Below are positions 36,298 through 46,548 of a stretch of DNA of 64,000 bases, one piece after another; the stretch's first letter is position 1; each line of letters begins with the position of its first letter. Both the position numbers and the translations under genes were made by a program. The stretch covers positions 21,320-85,319 of the forward strand of contig NZ_AUXY01000060.1 of NCBI RefSeq assembly GCF_001625695.1. The letters run 5' to 3'. Below the pieces are notes generated by a model, which worked only from the letters and a program-made list of their open reading frames with translations, did not search any database and was not told the origin of the DNA. The DNA comes from Pseudoalteromonas luteoviolacea H33-S. Its GTDB lineage: Bacteria; Pseudomonadota; Gammaproteobacteria; Enterobacterales; Alteromonadaceae.

Positions 36298-37703
36298 GCA
36301 ATAAAATTCTAGTCGTTGAAGATGACGCAGGTTTACGAGAAGCATTATTGGACACATTAGAGCTTGCTGGCATTGATTGTGTTGAGGCTGATAGCGCAGA
36401 GCAAGCTATGGTATTACTCAAACAGCAGGGCTTCTCGCTGGTGGTAAGCGATGTTCAAATGGGACAAATGAGCGGTATTGATTTGCTTAAAAGCATTAAG
36501 CTGAATTATCCAAATCTACCTGTTTTGATGATGACGGCGTACGCAACGATTGATGACGCTGTAGAAGCCATGCGACTTGGTGCAATTGATTATATGGCGA
36601 AGCCATTTGCACCAGAAGTATTGTTGAATATGGTAAGCCGTTATATGCCTGAAAAGGAGAAAGAAACGGATGGCCCTATTGTCGCTGATCCAAAAAGTCT
36701 TCAGTTATTAAGTCTTGCCAAAAAAGTGGCGCTGTCAGATGCCAGTGTGATGGTATTGGGTCCAAGTGGCTCGGGTAAAGAAGTACTAGCTCGTTATATT
36801 CATGACAGTTCTGAGCGTAATAGTGAGCCTTTTGTCGCCATTAACTGTGCGGCGATCCCTGAAAATATGCTTGAGGCAACACTATTTGGCTATGAAAAAG
36901 GCGCATTCACAGGTGCAATTCAGGCTTGTCCTGGTAAGTTCGAGCAAGCACAAAAAGGGACCATCTTACTCGATGAAATTACTGAGATGGACTTAGGCTT
37001 GCAGGCAAAGCTTTTACGTGTTTTGCAAGAGCGTGAAGTAGAGAGGTTAGGTGGCAGAAAAACCATCGAATTGGATGTCAGAGTTTTGGCGACCAGCAAC
37101 CGAGATTTGAAAGATGCTGTTGCTGAAGGCAAATTTCGAGAAGATTTGTATTATAGATTAAATGTTTTTCCGCTGACTTGGTTACCTTTGAAAGAGAGAG
37201 CTGCAGACATTGTACCTTTAGCTGTGCACTTGATTGAAAGACATTGTCAAAAGTCGAATCAATTGGCTCCTAAGTTGACCGTAGCTGCGCAGCAAAAATT
37301 ATTACAGCATGCTTGGCCTGGCAATGTGAGGGAGCTGGATAATGTGGTTCAACGCGCATTGATCCTACAGCAGGGGGAGCAAGTCACTGATGCTGATATT
37401 TTCATTGAAAATTTAGCACCAGTGGAACTATCGACTGAACAGGTTTTGGTTTCCCGACCCGTTGAGCTTGATGCTTCACCGTATAATGCTTACCCAAACA
37501 TGGAATCTGAAACACCTAGCTCTAGTGATAACATGAGTTACAAAGAAGAACTTCAGGACAAAGAGCATCAAATTATATTAGACACGCTTACTCGCTGTAA
37601 TGGTAAACGAAAAGATGTTGCTGAGATACTTGGGATCAGTCCAAGAACGCTCAGATATAAATTGGCCAAAATGCGGGATTTAGGCCTACCAGTCCCTGCT
37701 TAA
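36294..37703 (+). CDS. flrC: Sigma-54-dependent flagellar response regulator
   Basis: 469 residues from the ATG at 36294, which has AGGAGG upstream and overlaps the flrB stop. Receiver domain 1-120 (ILVVEDDAGLREALLDTLEL, phosphoacceptor Asp in LVVSDVQMGQ, conserved Lys in DYMAKPF), AAA+ domain (Walker [25 protein letters not shown] loop), C-terminal Fis HTH (RKDVAEILGISPRTLRYKL). Phosphorylated by FlrB, it is expected to drive late basal-body and flagellin genes. Confidence 0.93.
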   Translation: MSNKILVVEDDAGLREALLDTLELAGIDCVEADSAEQAMVLLKQQGFSLVVSDVQMGQMSGIDLLKSIKLNYPNLPVLMMTAYATIDDAVEAMRLGAIDYMAKPFAPEVLLNMVSRYMPEKEKETDGPIVADPKSLQLLSLAKKVALSDASVMVLGPSGSGKEVLARYIHDSSERNSEPFVAINCAAIPENMLEATLFGYEKGAFTGAIQACPGKFEQAQKGTILLDEITEMDLGLQAKLLRVLQEREVERLGGRKTIELDVRVLATSNRDLKDAVAEGKFREDLYYRLNVFPLTWLPLKERAADIVPLAVHLIERHCQKSNQLAPKLTVAAQQKLLQHAWPGNVRELDNVVQRALILQQGEQVTDADIFIENLAPVELSTEQVLVSRPVELDASPYNAYPNMESETPSSSDNMSYKEELQDKEHQIILDTLTRCNGKRKDVAEILGISPRTLRYKLAKMRDLGLPVPA

Positions 37704-37711
37704 TTCTTTAT

Positions 37712-37742
37712 AAAGCAACCAGTTAAAACCTGGTTGCTTTTT
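37712..37742 (+). terminator. Intrinsic terminator after flrC
   Basis: AAAGCAACCAG (37712-37722) pairs perfectly with CTGGTTGCTTT (37730-37740) around a 7-base loop, followed by TT. A standard Rho-independent terminator 9 bases beyond the flrC stop. Confidence 0.92.
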
Positions 37743-37806
37743 CACCCGTCAAAAAACCGACCTCACAATTACAACTTTAACACATTGATTTTAAACAATT
37801 AAAAGT

Positions 37807-37822
37807 TGGCATGTATCATGCT
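37807..37822 (+). promoter_or_regulatory. Sigma-54 promoter of fliEFGHIJ
   Basis: TGGCATGTATCATGCT matches TGGCACG-N4-TTGCW at all but two positions, with the invariant GG and GC correctly spaced; 35 bases separate it from the fliE ATG. Confidence 0.8.
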
Positions 37823-37857
37823 TTAAACCTTGTAAGAGAATTTACAGGGTGAGCAAC

Positions 37858-38193
37858 ATGAAAATTCAAAATACCAGTTTATATCAAGAGATGCAGTCAA
37901 TGGCATCTCAAGCAGGCCGTATCGAGCCTCAAGTGAAGCAACCCATGGATGCGACAGCGGCGACATCAAGCGCGCAGTTTGGTGATATTTTGAAAGGCGC
38001 GTTAAATAACGTCGCTGATTTGCAAAGAGATGCAAAAGCGAAAGTCACTGCCGTGGAAATGGGTGACCGAAGTGTTTCCTTAGCAGAAGCAATGATCGCA
38101 AAAAACAAATCATCAGTGGCCTTTGAAGCAACCGTTCAAGTTCGTAACAAACTTGTCGAAGCTTACAAAGACATTATGAGCATGCCTGTGTAA
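37858..38193 (+). CDS. fliE: Flagellar hook-basal body protein FliE
   Basis: 111 residues from the ATG at 37858, chosen because AGGGTGA lies just ahead; a GTG at 37849 is in frame. The C-terminal half (VSLAEAMIAKNKSSVAFEAT, VQVRNKLVEAYKDIMSMPV) is the conserved FliE region linking the MS ring to the rod. Opens the fliEFGHIJ operon. Confidence 0.92.
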   Translation: MKIQNTSLYQEMQSMASQAGRIEPQVKQPMDATAATSSAQFGDILKGALNNVADLQRDAKAKVTAVEMGDRSVSLAEAMIAKNKSSVAFEATVQVRNKLVEAYKDIMSMPV

Positions 38194-38218
38194 TTAATGA
38201 GATGATTGGAGAGTAACT

Positions 38219-39937
38219 GTGGCTACAAATCAAACGACAGATCTAGCACTTTCAGACGGCCCTGCAGGGGCTGTTGCTGAAGGCGCAGACACCCAACAAG
38301 AGCAAAAGTCTGGTTATTTTAGTGCTTTAAGTGGCGTTGATATGCTACGTCAAGTTACGCTCGTAATCGCCTTAGCAATTTGTTTGGCAATCGCCATCTT
38401 CATTATTATTTGGGCTCGCCAACCTGATATGCGCCCACTTGGTCAGTACCCAACTGATGAGCTAGTCCAAACACTCGATTTTCTAGATGCGCAAAAAATT
38501 GAGTATGAACTAGATGGCAATACCATCATGGTTGCTGAAACAGATTATCAAAATATCAAACTTAAAATGGCGCGGGATGGCTTTACACAATCGCCAACCT
38601 CTGGCACTGATATTTTGATGCAAGATATGGGTTTTGGCGTCAGTCAGCGTCTTGAGAGAGAAAGGCTGAAGCATAGCCGTGAGCAGCAGTTAGCGCGCAC
38701 AATTGAAGAATTACAAGATATTAATCGTGCTAAAGTGCTACTCGCCATACCTAAAGAGAATGTATTTGCTCGTCGTGAGAAAAAGCCTTCCGCAACTGTG
38801 GTGTTAACAATGAAGCGTGGTCGCACGCTCGATGGAGAAGAAGTTGACTCTATTGTTGATATTGTAGCCTCGGCTGTTCAGGGTCTTGAACCTTCTCGTG
38901 TAACCGTGACAGATCAAAATGGTCGTTTGTTAAATTCTGGTTCGCAAGATTCATTGGCGGCACGTTCTCGTAAAGAATATGAAATAGAACGCAAACGTGA
39001 GTCAGAGTACTTATCAAAAATTGACAGTATCATGATCCCAGTGGTTGGCTTGGGCAATTTTACTGCACAAGTTGATTTGACCATGGACTTTAGCGCAGTT
39101 GAAGAAACACATAAACGCTTCAACCCAGATTTACCAGCAGTGCGCAGTGAAACAACATTTGAAGAGAATAACATTGGTGGGATCACCGCCGGTATTCCTG
39201 GCGCATTAACTAACCAGCCACCAATGGACTCAAATATTCCAGAAGTCGCTGGGCCGGGCGGTAGCGGTAAAGGCACGACTCCTAGCCGCTCTCAAAGAGA
39301 AGCAACACGAAACTATGAGCTGGACACCACGATTTCTCACAAGCGTCAACAAACAGGTGTTATTCGTCGGATCAGTGTGTCAGTTGCGGTTGACTATGTC
39401 GCTAAAGCCGATGCTGAGGGCAATGTGTCCATGGTGCCTCGCGCACAAGAAGAATTGAATAACATACGTCGCTTACTACAAGGTGGTGTTGGTTTTGATA
39501 TGCAACGCGGCGATGCATTAGAAGTGGTTACAGTGCCGTTTGTGCGCGAAGATATTTTAGAAGCTTCAGAGCTACCTCTTTGGGAGCAAGAGTGGTTTAT
39601 GAAGGTTGCACGTTTAGCTGCTGGTGCTTTAGTTATCATTGTATTGATAATGGCGGTAGTTCGCCCTATGCTGAAAAGACTTATTTACCCAGACGATACA
39701 CTTGAGGACTACGATGAGGATGCACTTACTGCAGGTGTAGACTTAGGAGATAGTACTTTAGATATGCTAAGTAACGACTTTGATGAATCAGCTGTTGGCT
39801 TCTCCTCGGATGGTACATTACAATTGCCAGACTTACATGGAGATGAAGATCTATTGAAAGCGGTTCGAGCATTGGTAGCAAATGAGCCTGAGCTTTCTTC
39901 ACAAGTGGTCAAAGCGTGGTTAACTGAAGATGAGTGA
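38219..39937 (+). CDS. fliF: Flagellar MS-ring protein FliF
   Basis: 572 residues starting at a GTG with ATTGGAGAG upstream. Two membrane segments frame the protein: VTLVIALAICLAIAIFIIIW (about residues 42-61) and LAAGALVIIVLIMAVVRPML (about 465-485). The YscJ-like ring-building motif region (MARDGFTQSPTSGTDILMQD) follows the first, and the C-terminal tail that binds FliG (ALVANEPELSSQVVKAWL) is intact. Overlaps fliG by 8 bases. Confidence 0.96.
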   Translation: MATNQTTDLALSDGPAGAVAEGADTQQEQKSGYFSALSGVDMLRQVTLVIALAICLAIAIFIIIWARQPDMRPLGQYPTDELVQTLDFLDAQKIEYELDGNTIMVAETDYQNIKLKMARDGFTQSPTSGTDILMQDMGFGVSQRLERERLKHSREQQLARTIEELQDINRAKVLLAIPKENVFARREKKPSATVVLTMKRGRTLDGEEVDSIVDIVASAVQGLEPSRVTVTDQNGRLLNSGSQDSLAARSRKEYEIERKRESEYLSKIDSIMIPVVGLGNFTAQVDLTMDFSAVEETHKRFNPDLPAVRSETTFEENNIGGITAGIPGALTNQPPMDSNIPEVAGPGGSGKGTTPSRSQREATRNYELDTTISHKRQQTGVIRRISVSVAVDYVAKADAEGNVSMVPRAQEELNNIRRLLQGGVGFDMQRGDALEVVTVPFVREDILEASELPLWEQEWFMKVARLAAGALVIIVLIMAVVRPMLKRLIYPDDTLEDYDEDALTAGVDLGDSTLDMLSNDFDESAVGFSSDGTLQLPDLHGDEDLLKAVRALVANEPELSSQVVKAWLTEDE

Positions 39938-40970
39938 TGAAGAACAAAAACAACTGCCCCCTACATTTGATGTAGAAAAGTTAGATGGCGTCGATAAAGC
40001 CGCCATCTTACTGCTCAGTTTAACAGAAGAAGATGCGGCGCAAATTTTAAAACATTTAGAACCCAAGCAAGTACAGAAAGTGGGTATGGCGATGGCGGCA
40101 ATTGATGATTTGTCACAATCCAAAATTAGTGCCGTACATAATTTGTTTATTGAACAAATTCAGAGTTTTAGTACTATTGGTTTCCAGTCAGAAGACTTCA
40201 TTAAAAAAGCCCTGACGGCAGCGTTAGGTGAAGACAAAGCTGCAAGTTTAATAGACCAAATTGTTATGGGGTCTGGTGCGAAGGGGTTAGATTCATTGAA
40301 GTGGATGGACTCAAAGCAGGTTGCCAACATTATCCGCAATGAGCACCCGCAGATCCAAACAATTGTATTGTCTTATCTAGAGCCTGAACAATCTGCTGAG
40401 ATACTTTCACAGTTTACTGAGAAAGTGCGGTTAGACTTAACAATGCGTATTGCAAACCTTGAAGAAGTTCAGCCAGCAGCACTGCAAGAGCTTAACGAAA
40501 TCATGGAAAAACAATTCGCAGGTCAAGCGGGTGCACAAGCCGCGAAAATGGGTGGCTTGAAAGCTGCTGCTGACATCATGAACTACCTAGATACCAATGT
40601 TGAAGGTCAGTTAATGGACTCAATTCGTGAACATGACGAAGAGATGTCACAGCAAATTCAAGACTTGATGTTCGTATTTGAAAACTTGATGGACGTAGAA
40701 GACCGAGGTATTCAAGCAATACTGAGGGAAGTACAGCAAGATGTCTTGATGAAAGCCATTAAAGGCGCAGATGATTCATTGAAAGATAAGATTCTAAGCA
40801 ATATGTCTAAGCGTGCCGCTGAAATGATGGCCGATGATCTAGAGGCAATGCCACCTGTGAGGATCAGTGAAGTAGAAGCCGCACAAAAAGAAATATTGGC
40901 AACAGCTAGACGTTTAGCTGACTCAGGAGAGATCATGCTTGGCGGTGGTGGCGGTGAGGAGTTCCTGTAA
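39930..40970 (+). CDS. fliG: Flagellar motor switch protein FliG
   Basis: 346 residues. N-terminal FliF-binding domain (DKAAILLLSLTEEDAAQILK), middle domain with the EHPQ motif (IRNEHPQIQTIVLSYLEPEQ), and C-terminal torque-generating domain with the charged helix (DVLMKAIKGADDSLKDKILS) carrying the Lys/Asp residues that contact the stator. Ends RLADSGEIMLGGGGGEEFL. Confidence 0.96.
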   Translation: MSDEEQKQLPPTFDVEKLDGVDKAAILLLSLTEEDAAQILKHLEPKQVQKVGMAMAAIDDLSQSKISAVHNLFIEQIQSFSTIGFQSEDFIKKALTAALGEDKAASLIDQIVMGSGAKGLDSLKWMDSKQVANIIRNEHPQIQTIVLSYLEPEQSAEILSQFTEKVRLDLTMRIANLEEVQPAALQELNEIMEKQFAGQAGAQAAKMGGLKAAADIMNYLDTNVEGQLMDSIREHDEEMSQQIQDLMFVFENLMDVEDRGIQAILREVQQDVLMKAIKGADDSLKDKILSNMSKRAAEMMADDLEAMPPVRISEVEAAQKEILATARRLADSGEIMLGGGGGEEFL

Positions 40971-40973
40971 AGT

Positions 40974-41792
40974 ATGTCTGATCCTAAATTTCACCGTGGA
41001 CGCCCTGTACATGGAGAGGCCGTTGATGCGTTACTCGATCATTTAGAGGAGTGGCCGATACCGGATGTCAAAGAGGACCTAAGTGGGTTGAGCGGTCGTT
41101 CAACCGCAATGGGTACTCCGCTTGAAGAGTTGTATACCAAGACCGAACGTAATACAGAGCCTGAAGCTGTTGAGCCTGAAATCCCAACTTTGACATTGGA
41201 GGAGCTTGAGCAGATCCGTCAAGATGCATATGACGAGGGGTTAAAACAAGGCCATGAGCAAGGTTATATTGAAGGGTTTGAAAAGGGCGCTAAAGAGGGC
41301 AATGAAGCTGGTCAGAAGGAAGGGTTAGAGATAGGTAAGCAACAAGGCCTTGAAGATGCAAAGCCCTTGGTGGAAGAAAGACTGCAAACATTAACACAGT
41401 TAATTGAAAAAGTTCATGATCCGCTTAAGCAAGTTGATGATGCTTGCGAGAAGCAATTAATTGAACTCGTCAGTTTATTGACACAACAAATTACTTTCCA
41501 CGAGATAAAGTCAAATCCTGAATTGATCCTCCAAGCTTTGAAAAAAGGTCTGGATGCGTTACCCATTGGCGAGGTGCAACTTAAAATCCATCTGCACCCT
41601 GATGACCTTTCATTAGTTGAAGAAGCCTATGGGGCAGATATGATCCACAAGCAACAATGGCAGTTGATTCCCGAGCCTACCTTTGAACGTGGCGGTTGTG
41701 AAATTAAATCACTGATCTCTTCCATCGATTTAACGGTAAAAACTCGTTTGACTGAAATATTGGAGAAGTTTTTGCATGACAGTGGTATCTAA
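40974..41792 (+). CDS. fliH: Flagellar export stator protein FliH
   Basis: 272 residues. The GxxxG-type repeat helix (EGFEKGAKEGNEAGQKEGLE) in the middle is a FliH hallmark, and the C-terminal domain (DEACEKQLIELVSLLTQQIT-like, then EPTFERGGCEIKSLISSIDL) binds FliI. It regulates the export ATPase. Starts 3 bases after fliG. Confidence 0.92.
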   Translation: MSDPKFHRGRPVHGEAVDALLDHLEEWPIPDVKEDLSGLSGRSTAMGTPLEELYTKTERNTEPEAVEPEIPTLTLEELEQIRQDAYDEGLKQGHEQGYIEGFEKGAKEGNEAGQKEGLEIGKQQGLEDAKPLVEERLQTLTQLIEKVHDPLKQVDDACEKQLIELVSLLTQQITFHEIKSNPELILQALKKGLDALPIGEVQLKIHLHPDDLSLVEEAYGADMIHKQQWQLIPEPTFERGGCEIKSLISSIDLTVKTRLTEILEKFLHDSGI

Positions 41793-41812
41793 AAATTATT
41801 GCGCCATGTTAA

Positions 41813-43156
41813 ATGTCAGAGCTAGAACCTCAAAATCAATCGTTTGCACAACGTATTAATAAATACCAAAAACATATACATCCATTTGGTGTTGCCGTCG
41901 CAGGAAGCCTAACACGTGTTGTTGGGCTAACTCTCGAAGCTAAGGGGCTTAATGCAGCCGTTGGTAGTCAGTGTAAAATAGAAACGATAAATGGTTTCAT
42001 TGATGCTGAGGTGATTGGTTTCAATAATGACGTCCTCTATCTTATGCCAAATGACCGTATATCAGGTGTCTTGCCTGGCGCACGAGTTATCCCTCAAGTA
42101 AAAGAAGCTGGATTGCCTGTCGGCATGGGTCTACTAGGTCGTGTAGTTGACGGCTTGGGGCGGCCATTAGACGGATTAGGTGCAATACAGGCAGAAACGA
42201 GACTCAAGTTCGCTCAGGCTCCCATCAACCCATTAGCCAGGCGTCCAATCAAAGAGCCAATGGATGTTGGTGTAAGGGCAATTAACTCAATTATTACTGT
42301 AGGGCAAGGCCAACGAATGGGCTTGTTTGCAGGTAGTGGTGTTGGTAAATCAGTATTATTGGGCATGATGACGCGAGGCAGTGAAGCCGATGTGATTGTC
42401 GTTGGCCTAGTCGGTGAGCGTGGGCGAGAAGTAAAAGAATTCATTGATGAGATCCTAGGTACTGAAGGGCGTCGTCGCTCTGTGGTGGTTGCAGCCCCTG
42501 CCGATGCTTCACCTTTAATGCGATTAAAAGGCTGCGAAAGTGCAGTCACAATTGCGGAATACTTTAGAGATCAAGGTCTAAATGTATTATTACTGCTTGA
42601 CTCAGTAACACGTTATGCGATGGCTCAGCGTGAAATTGCGCTTGCAGTCGGAGAGCCACCGGCAACCAAAGGTTATCCCCCTTCTGTATTTGCTAAATTA
42701 CCGGCTTTAGTTGAAAGGGCTGGTAATGGCGGTGAAGGTCAGGGGTCAATCACCGCATTTTTTACTGTTCTCAGTGAAGGGGATGATATGCAAGACCCCA
42801 TTGCGGATTCTGCACGAGCTATATTGGATGGTCACATCGTATTATCGAGAGAATTGGCCGATAGTGGCCACTATCCTGCGATTGATATTGAAAAGTCTAT
42901 TAGCCGTGTGATGCCGCAAGTTGTTTCAGACACACATATGCAGCAGGCAAGGATCCTTAAGCAAGTATATTCAATGTATCAGCAAAACAAAGACATGATC
43001 ACATTAGGTGCTTATCAAAAAGGCAGTGATCCTATGCTTGATCAAGCTATTGCAATGATACCAAGCGTAAATGGCTTCTTGCAGCAGGGTATGAAAGATG
43101 TGCTTAACTACGATGAGTGCTTACAAGGCTTATCACAATTATTAGGACAAGGCTAA
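41813..43156 (+). CDS. fliI: Flagellar export ATPase FliI
   Basis: 447 residues. Walker [17 protein letters not shown], Walker B region [20 protein letters not shown], and [17 protein letters not shown], all as in F1-beta-like export ATPases. Energises unfolding and delivery of export substrates at the base of the flagellum. TAATG overlap with fliJ. Confidence 0.96.
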   Translation: MSELEPQNQSFAQRINKYQKHIHPFGVAVAGSLTRVVGLTLEAKGLNAAVGSQCKIETINGFIDAEVIGFNNDVLYLMPNDRISGVLPGARVIPQVKEAGLPVGMGLLGRVVDGLGRPLDGLGAIQAETRLKFAQAPINPLARRPIKEPMDVGVRAINSIITVGQGQRMGLFAGSGVGKSVLLGMMTRGSEADVIVVGLVGERGREVKEFIDEILGTEGRRRSVVVAAPADASPLMRLKGCESAVTIAEYFRDQGLNVLLLLDSVTRYAMAQREIALAVGEPPATKGYPPSVFAKLPALVERAGNGGEGQGSITAFFTVLSEGDDMQDPIADSARAILDGHIVLSRELADSGHYPAIDIEKSISRVMPQVVSDTHMQQARILKQVYSMYQQNKDMITLGAYQKGSDPMLDQAIAMIPSVNGFLQQGMKDVLNYDECLQGLSQLLGQG

Positions 43157-43602
43157 TGGCGGCTGACAAATTATCTCTATTACACAAGCTGGAAACTGAT
43201 AAAGAAGATACGCTACGGATTAACTTCATTCAGGCTGAAAATAGCTTGAATGATAATCAGCAAAAGTTGAAAGGCTTGAATGACTTTCGTTTGGAGTATA
43301 CCCAACAATTGCATACAAAGGCACAGCAAGGTCTGAGCAGTAGCGGGTTTACTCAATACCACAGCTTCATCAATAAAATTGAAGAGGCAATTAAGCAGCA
43401 AGCAAATACAGTTGCAACGGCAAAGCGTGTTGTTGAGCAGCGCAGGAAGCTGTGGTTAGCACAGCAGTCGAAAGTAAAAGCCATTGCAAAACTCATTGAG
43501 AAGAAACTACTTGAAAAACAGCGGATCCAAGCAAAAGCAGAACAAAAAATGCTAGATGAATTCGCAACAAATATGTTTATGAGAAATAAACTGCTCAATT
43601 AG
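43156..43602 (+). CDS. fliJ: Flagellar export chaperone FliJ
   Basis: 148 residues from the ATG at 43156 that overlaps the fliI stop. Almost entirely alpha-helical coiled coil (ADKLSLLHKLETDKEDTLRI, RVVEQRRKLWLAQQSKVKAI), lysine- and glutamine-rich, of normal FliJ length. It links FliI to FlhA. Confidence 0.9.
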   Translation: MAADKLSLLHKLETDKEDTLRINFIQAENSLNDNQQKLKGLNDFRLEYTQQLHTKAQQGLSSSGFTQYHSFINKIEEAIKQQANTVATAKRVVEQRRKLWLAQQSKVKAIAKLIEKKLLEKQRIQAKAEQKMLDEFATNMFMRNKLLN

Positions 43603-43618
43603 TGGCTTAAAAATTGCA
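43603..43618 (+). promoter_or_regulatory. Sigma-54 promoter of fliK operon
   Basis: TGGCTTAAAAATTGCA matches TGGCACG-N4-TTGCW at the GG and GC cores with the right spacing, beginning on the base after the fliJ stop, 67 bases before the fliK start. Confidence 0.75.
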
Positions 43619-43685
43619 TTTTTTAACAAAATTGGTATTTGAAGTAGGCAAGCGGTCTTAGGTTGCCACATAAAAAGGTGAGAGT

Positions 43686-45968
43686 ATGGCTAATGTTTCG
43701 CTAGATGTAGGTATGAACAATTCAGTTTCACCTCAACATAGACAAGCAGATGAAAGGTCAACAGAACAAGGGTTCATGGCCGTTTGGGCGCAAGCAAATG
43801 AGCAGGAAGAGGCTAAAAGTACAGCGTTAGCGTCAGAAGCAAAAGCTGAAGTAGAGCGCAGACAATCTGCATCACAGAGTGAAAAAGGGGAAGGTGAACC
43901 TGTTAAGGTACAAACAGGACCCGATGAGCCGTTAAAATTAGACGATTCACACTTACCTAAGACAGGCCCAGATATCATATTGCAAGTAGAGAGAGCAGGT
44001 GACATTGATACGCAGCCAAAGAGTGCAGGACAAACTCCTGATAGCTTATTATCGCAAATAACGGCTTCTAACAATCAGAAAACCGATGTGGAACATCATT
44101 TAGCCCCAATACCGAAAGCGATGCGAGATCATGCAGGCAAAGTTGAAGTGTTACCAGATAACCCTGGAACAAACAAAGGGAAAAAAGGACCTATTGACCT
44201 AATAGGACCCATAGTAACGCAAGGGGAAAAAGCGGAAACCGGTACCGATGCCCTTGCAGACAATAAATCAGCATCGTCATTTCGTTCTGACAAACTTCTA
44301 AGTGCGGATATTCCTCAGCAGCAAAGCCAACAGACAGGATCGGAACGTTTTAAAGCCATTGATCCTGGGCTTCGTTATTCTGAGGGCCCAGTTGGTGATC
44401 CTAGTAACGTGCAAGATGATGTAAAAAAGGCTACTAATAACCCTCAGTCCCAAAAAGATATCATTACAGGTAAGGAAATTTTTAATGGTGAAGTAAAGTC
44501 GCGTGAATGGTTCTTACATAATAAAAATGCTACTTCTGACAAGTCAGAAGTTCAGAAACAAATACAACCTGATGTAGCAATTAAAGCTGTAAAGACAGAT
44601 TCAGTTGATGCAAAAGCTTCAACAGAACCTAAAGTGCAAACAGAATTAAAGACTGCTGTAAACGATGCAACAAAGTCAGTAGAAAGTGAACTAAATAGTG
44701 AGGCTTCATATTTGGCTTCGCAGATTAGAAAAGCTGTTACTCAGGAGCCGCAAGTGACTCAACCAAAAGGGACTGTTCAGGCGCAAAGTATTGACGAAAC
44801 TAGTTCTAAAACTGATCTAACAGCCAAGGCATCAACTGATGAACTAAAAGCAAAGCCTGCAATTGAGGTTGCGACACAGGGAAATGAAAAAGGTTCTCCA
44901 AACATCAAAGTACTTTCAGAGTTAAAGTCTATGGTTGAGCAACTCTCCCCCCAAGAGAAAAAGCAATTGGAGAGTGCCCTAAATGAGAAGTTAAGCAGTG
45001 ATAAAATGGCTGACCCTCAGGTAAAACGCCTTGAAAGTACATTATATACATTGGTAACAGGTAAACCTGCACCTGATGTAAATCCAAAGCAGGCAAAAGA
45101 TACTTCGAATAATGAGCACGCAGCTGATAAGTTAAGTGACAGTAAGGTTAAATTTAGTAATGCAGCGGTTGAACTGCCCTCTCAGCAGATTGATAAGCCT
45201 GAAATGAGTTACAATTCTACGAAAATAATATCAATTAAAGAGGGCGTTGTAGCTGAACCAACAAAACAAAACGTTGATGTTGCTTTAAGTGAAGAAGCCC
45301 CTGAAATGGCTACCGAGTCAGATGGTGAGCAATCACAAAATAACAGCAGCAACCAACGTCAAACTGCCAGTGCCAATGTCGAAAATATTTTTAAAGCGAT
45401 CCGTACTTTAGGTTCAGAGCAAATTCAAAGTAAAGAAGAGTTTGAGAACGTGATCCAACAGGTTGAACAATCTCGCCAGAGTCAGCAAGTCGTTCAACAA
45501 CAAAGTGCCGCTCAGGTGAAAACGCCTCAAGAGCAGGGGATCATGCAAACACTTAACCTTGCACGAAATGATGCAGCAAAAATGATGCAAGAAAAAGTGA
45601 ATATGATGATCAATTTAAACAATCAAGAAGCAGAGATTAGATTAGACCCTGCTGAATTGGGTAGTATGCAAATTCGTATTCGCTCTGATGCTGAACAGGC
45701 GCAGATAAACTTTGTCGTGCAAAATCAGCAAGCAAAAGAATTACTTGAAGAGTCAATGCCTAAACTGAAAGAGATGTTAGAGGAGCAGGGGATCCAATTA
45801 GGCGACAGCAGCATCGAGCAGCAATCAGAAGGTAACAGTGGCGATGGAGATAATGAGCAGAATGCTCAAGGAAAACTTGCTAATGAGAGCAGCGAGGCGC
45901 AAAATAATAAAGAACAATCAGTGACTAGCAGAAAACAAAGTGATTCAGCAATAGATTACTATGCTTAA
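43686..45968 (+). CDS. fliK: Flagellar hook-length control protein FliK
   Basis: 760 residues, long for FliK. Residues 1-590 are low-complexity, rich in Lys, Glu, Gln, Ser and Thr, without evident domains, as expected for the secreted ruler part. The conserved C-terminal switch domain is at about 625-715 (MINLNNQEAEIRLDPAELGS, then MQIRIRSDAEQAQINFVVQN), which acts on FlhB to change export specificity. Leads the fliKLMNOPQR-flhB operon. Confidence 0.9.
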   Translation: MANVSLDVGMNNSVSPQHRQADERSTEQGFMAVWAQANEQEEAKSTALASEAKAEVERRQSASQSEKGEGEPVKVQTGPDEPLKLDDSHLPKTGPDIILQVERAGDIDTQPKSAGQTPDSLLSQITASNNQKTDVEHHLAPIPKAMRDHAGKVEVLPDNPGTNKGKKGPIDLIGPIVTQGEKAETGTDALADNKSASSFRSDKLLSADIPQQQSQQTGSERFKAIDPGLRYSEGPVGDPSNVQDDVKKATNNPQSQKDIITGKEIFNGEVKSREWFLHNKNATSDKSEVQKQIQPDVAIKAVKTDSVDAKASTEPKVQTELKTAVNDATKSVESELNSEASYLASQIRKAVTQEPQVTQPKGTVQAQSIDETSSKTDLTAKASTDELKAKPAIEVATQGNEKGSPNIKVLSELKSMVEQLSPQEKKQLESALNEKLSSDKMADPQVKRLESTLYTLVTGKPAPDVNPKQAKDTSNNEHAADKLSDSKVKFSNAAVELPSQQIDKPEMSYNSTKIISIKEGVVAEPTKQNVDVALSEEAPEMATESDGEQSQNNSSNQRQTASANVENIFKAIRTLGSEQIQSKEEFENVIQQVEQSRQSQQVVQQQSAAQVKTPQEQGIMQTLNLARNDAAKMMQEKVNMMINLNNQEAEIRLDPAELGSMQIRIRSDAEQAQINFVVQNQQAKELLEESMPKLKEMLEEQGIQLGDSSIEQQSEGNSGDGDNEQNAQGKLANESSEAQNNKEQSVTSRKQSDSAIDYYA

Positions 45969-46014
45969 CAACTGCTATTATTAAAAAAGATTATTTAGTT
46001 ATAGAAGCGCACGT

Positions 46015-46539
46015 ATGGCAGAAGAAACCGATTTAGAAATTGAAGAAGCTGGTGGGTCTAAAAAGAAACTCATCATCATCATCGCTGCAGTTGTAGTGAT
46101 TTTGGGAGGTGTTGCTGGTTTCTTCTTGATGTCTGGAGGGGAGGAAGAAGAAGCTTCCTTGGCAGAAGAGTCAACCGCGGTGCAAGAAGACCTGAGTGAG
46201 CAAAATGCAGCTGAAATGGGCAGTGCGTTATATGTCGCGATGCCAAGACCTTTTGTCTTTAATGTGCCAGGTGCCAGTAGAGACCGGATCGTGCAAATTA
46301 AAGTACAATTACTCGTACGTGGTGATGTTAACGAAGAAGTTGCTAAAAAGCATATACCACTGATCGAAGGCACTTTACTGGGCGTGTTTTCCACGACTAC
46401 TGCGGATGAATTAAGCACAAGTGCAGGAAAAGAAACACTGCGTTTATCTGCACTAGATAAAGTTCAAGCTGCAATGGAAGGCGTCGAAGGCAGCAAGGTT
46501 ATTGAACGTGTGCTGTTTACTGGTTTTGTAATGCAGTAG
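46015..46539 (+). CDS. fliL: Flagellar basal body-associated protein FliL
   Basis: 174 residues. One N-terminal membrane anchor (KKLIIIIAAVVVILGGVAGF), an acidic linker, then the periplasmic FliL domain (MPRPFVFNVPGASRDRIVQI ... VIERVLFTGFVMQ). Surrounds the stator units. The start ATG lies 46 bases after fliK. Confidence 0.92.
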   Translation: MAEETDLEIEEAGGSKKKLIIIIAAVVVILGGVAGFFLMSGGEEEEASLAEESTAVQEDLSEQNAAEMGSALYVAMPRPFVFNVPGASRDRIVQIKVQLLVRGDVNEEVAKKHIPLIEGTLLGVFSTTTADELSTSAGKETLRLSALDKVQAAMEGVEGSKVIERVLFTGFVMQ

Positions 46540-46548
46540 GACGAGATT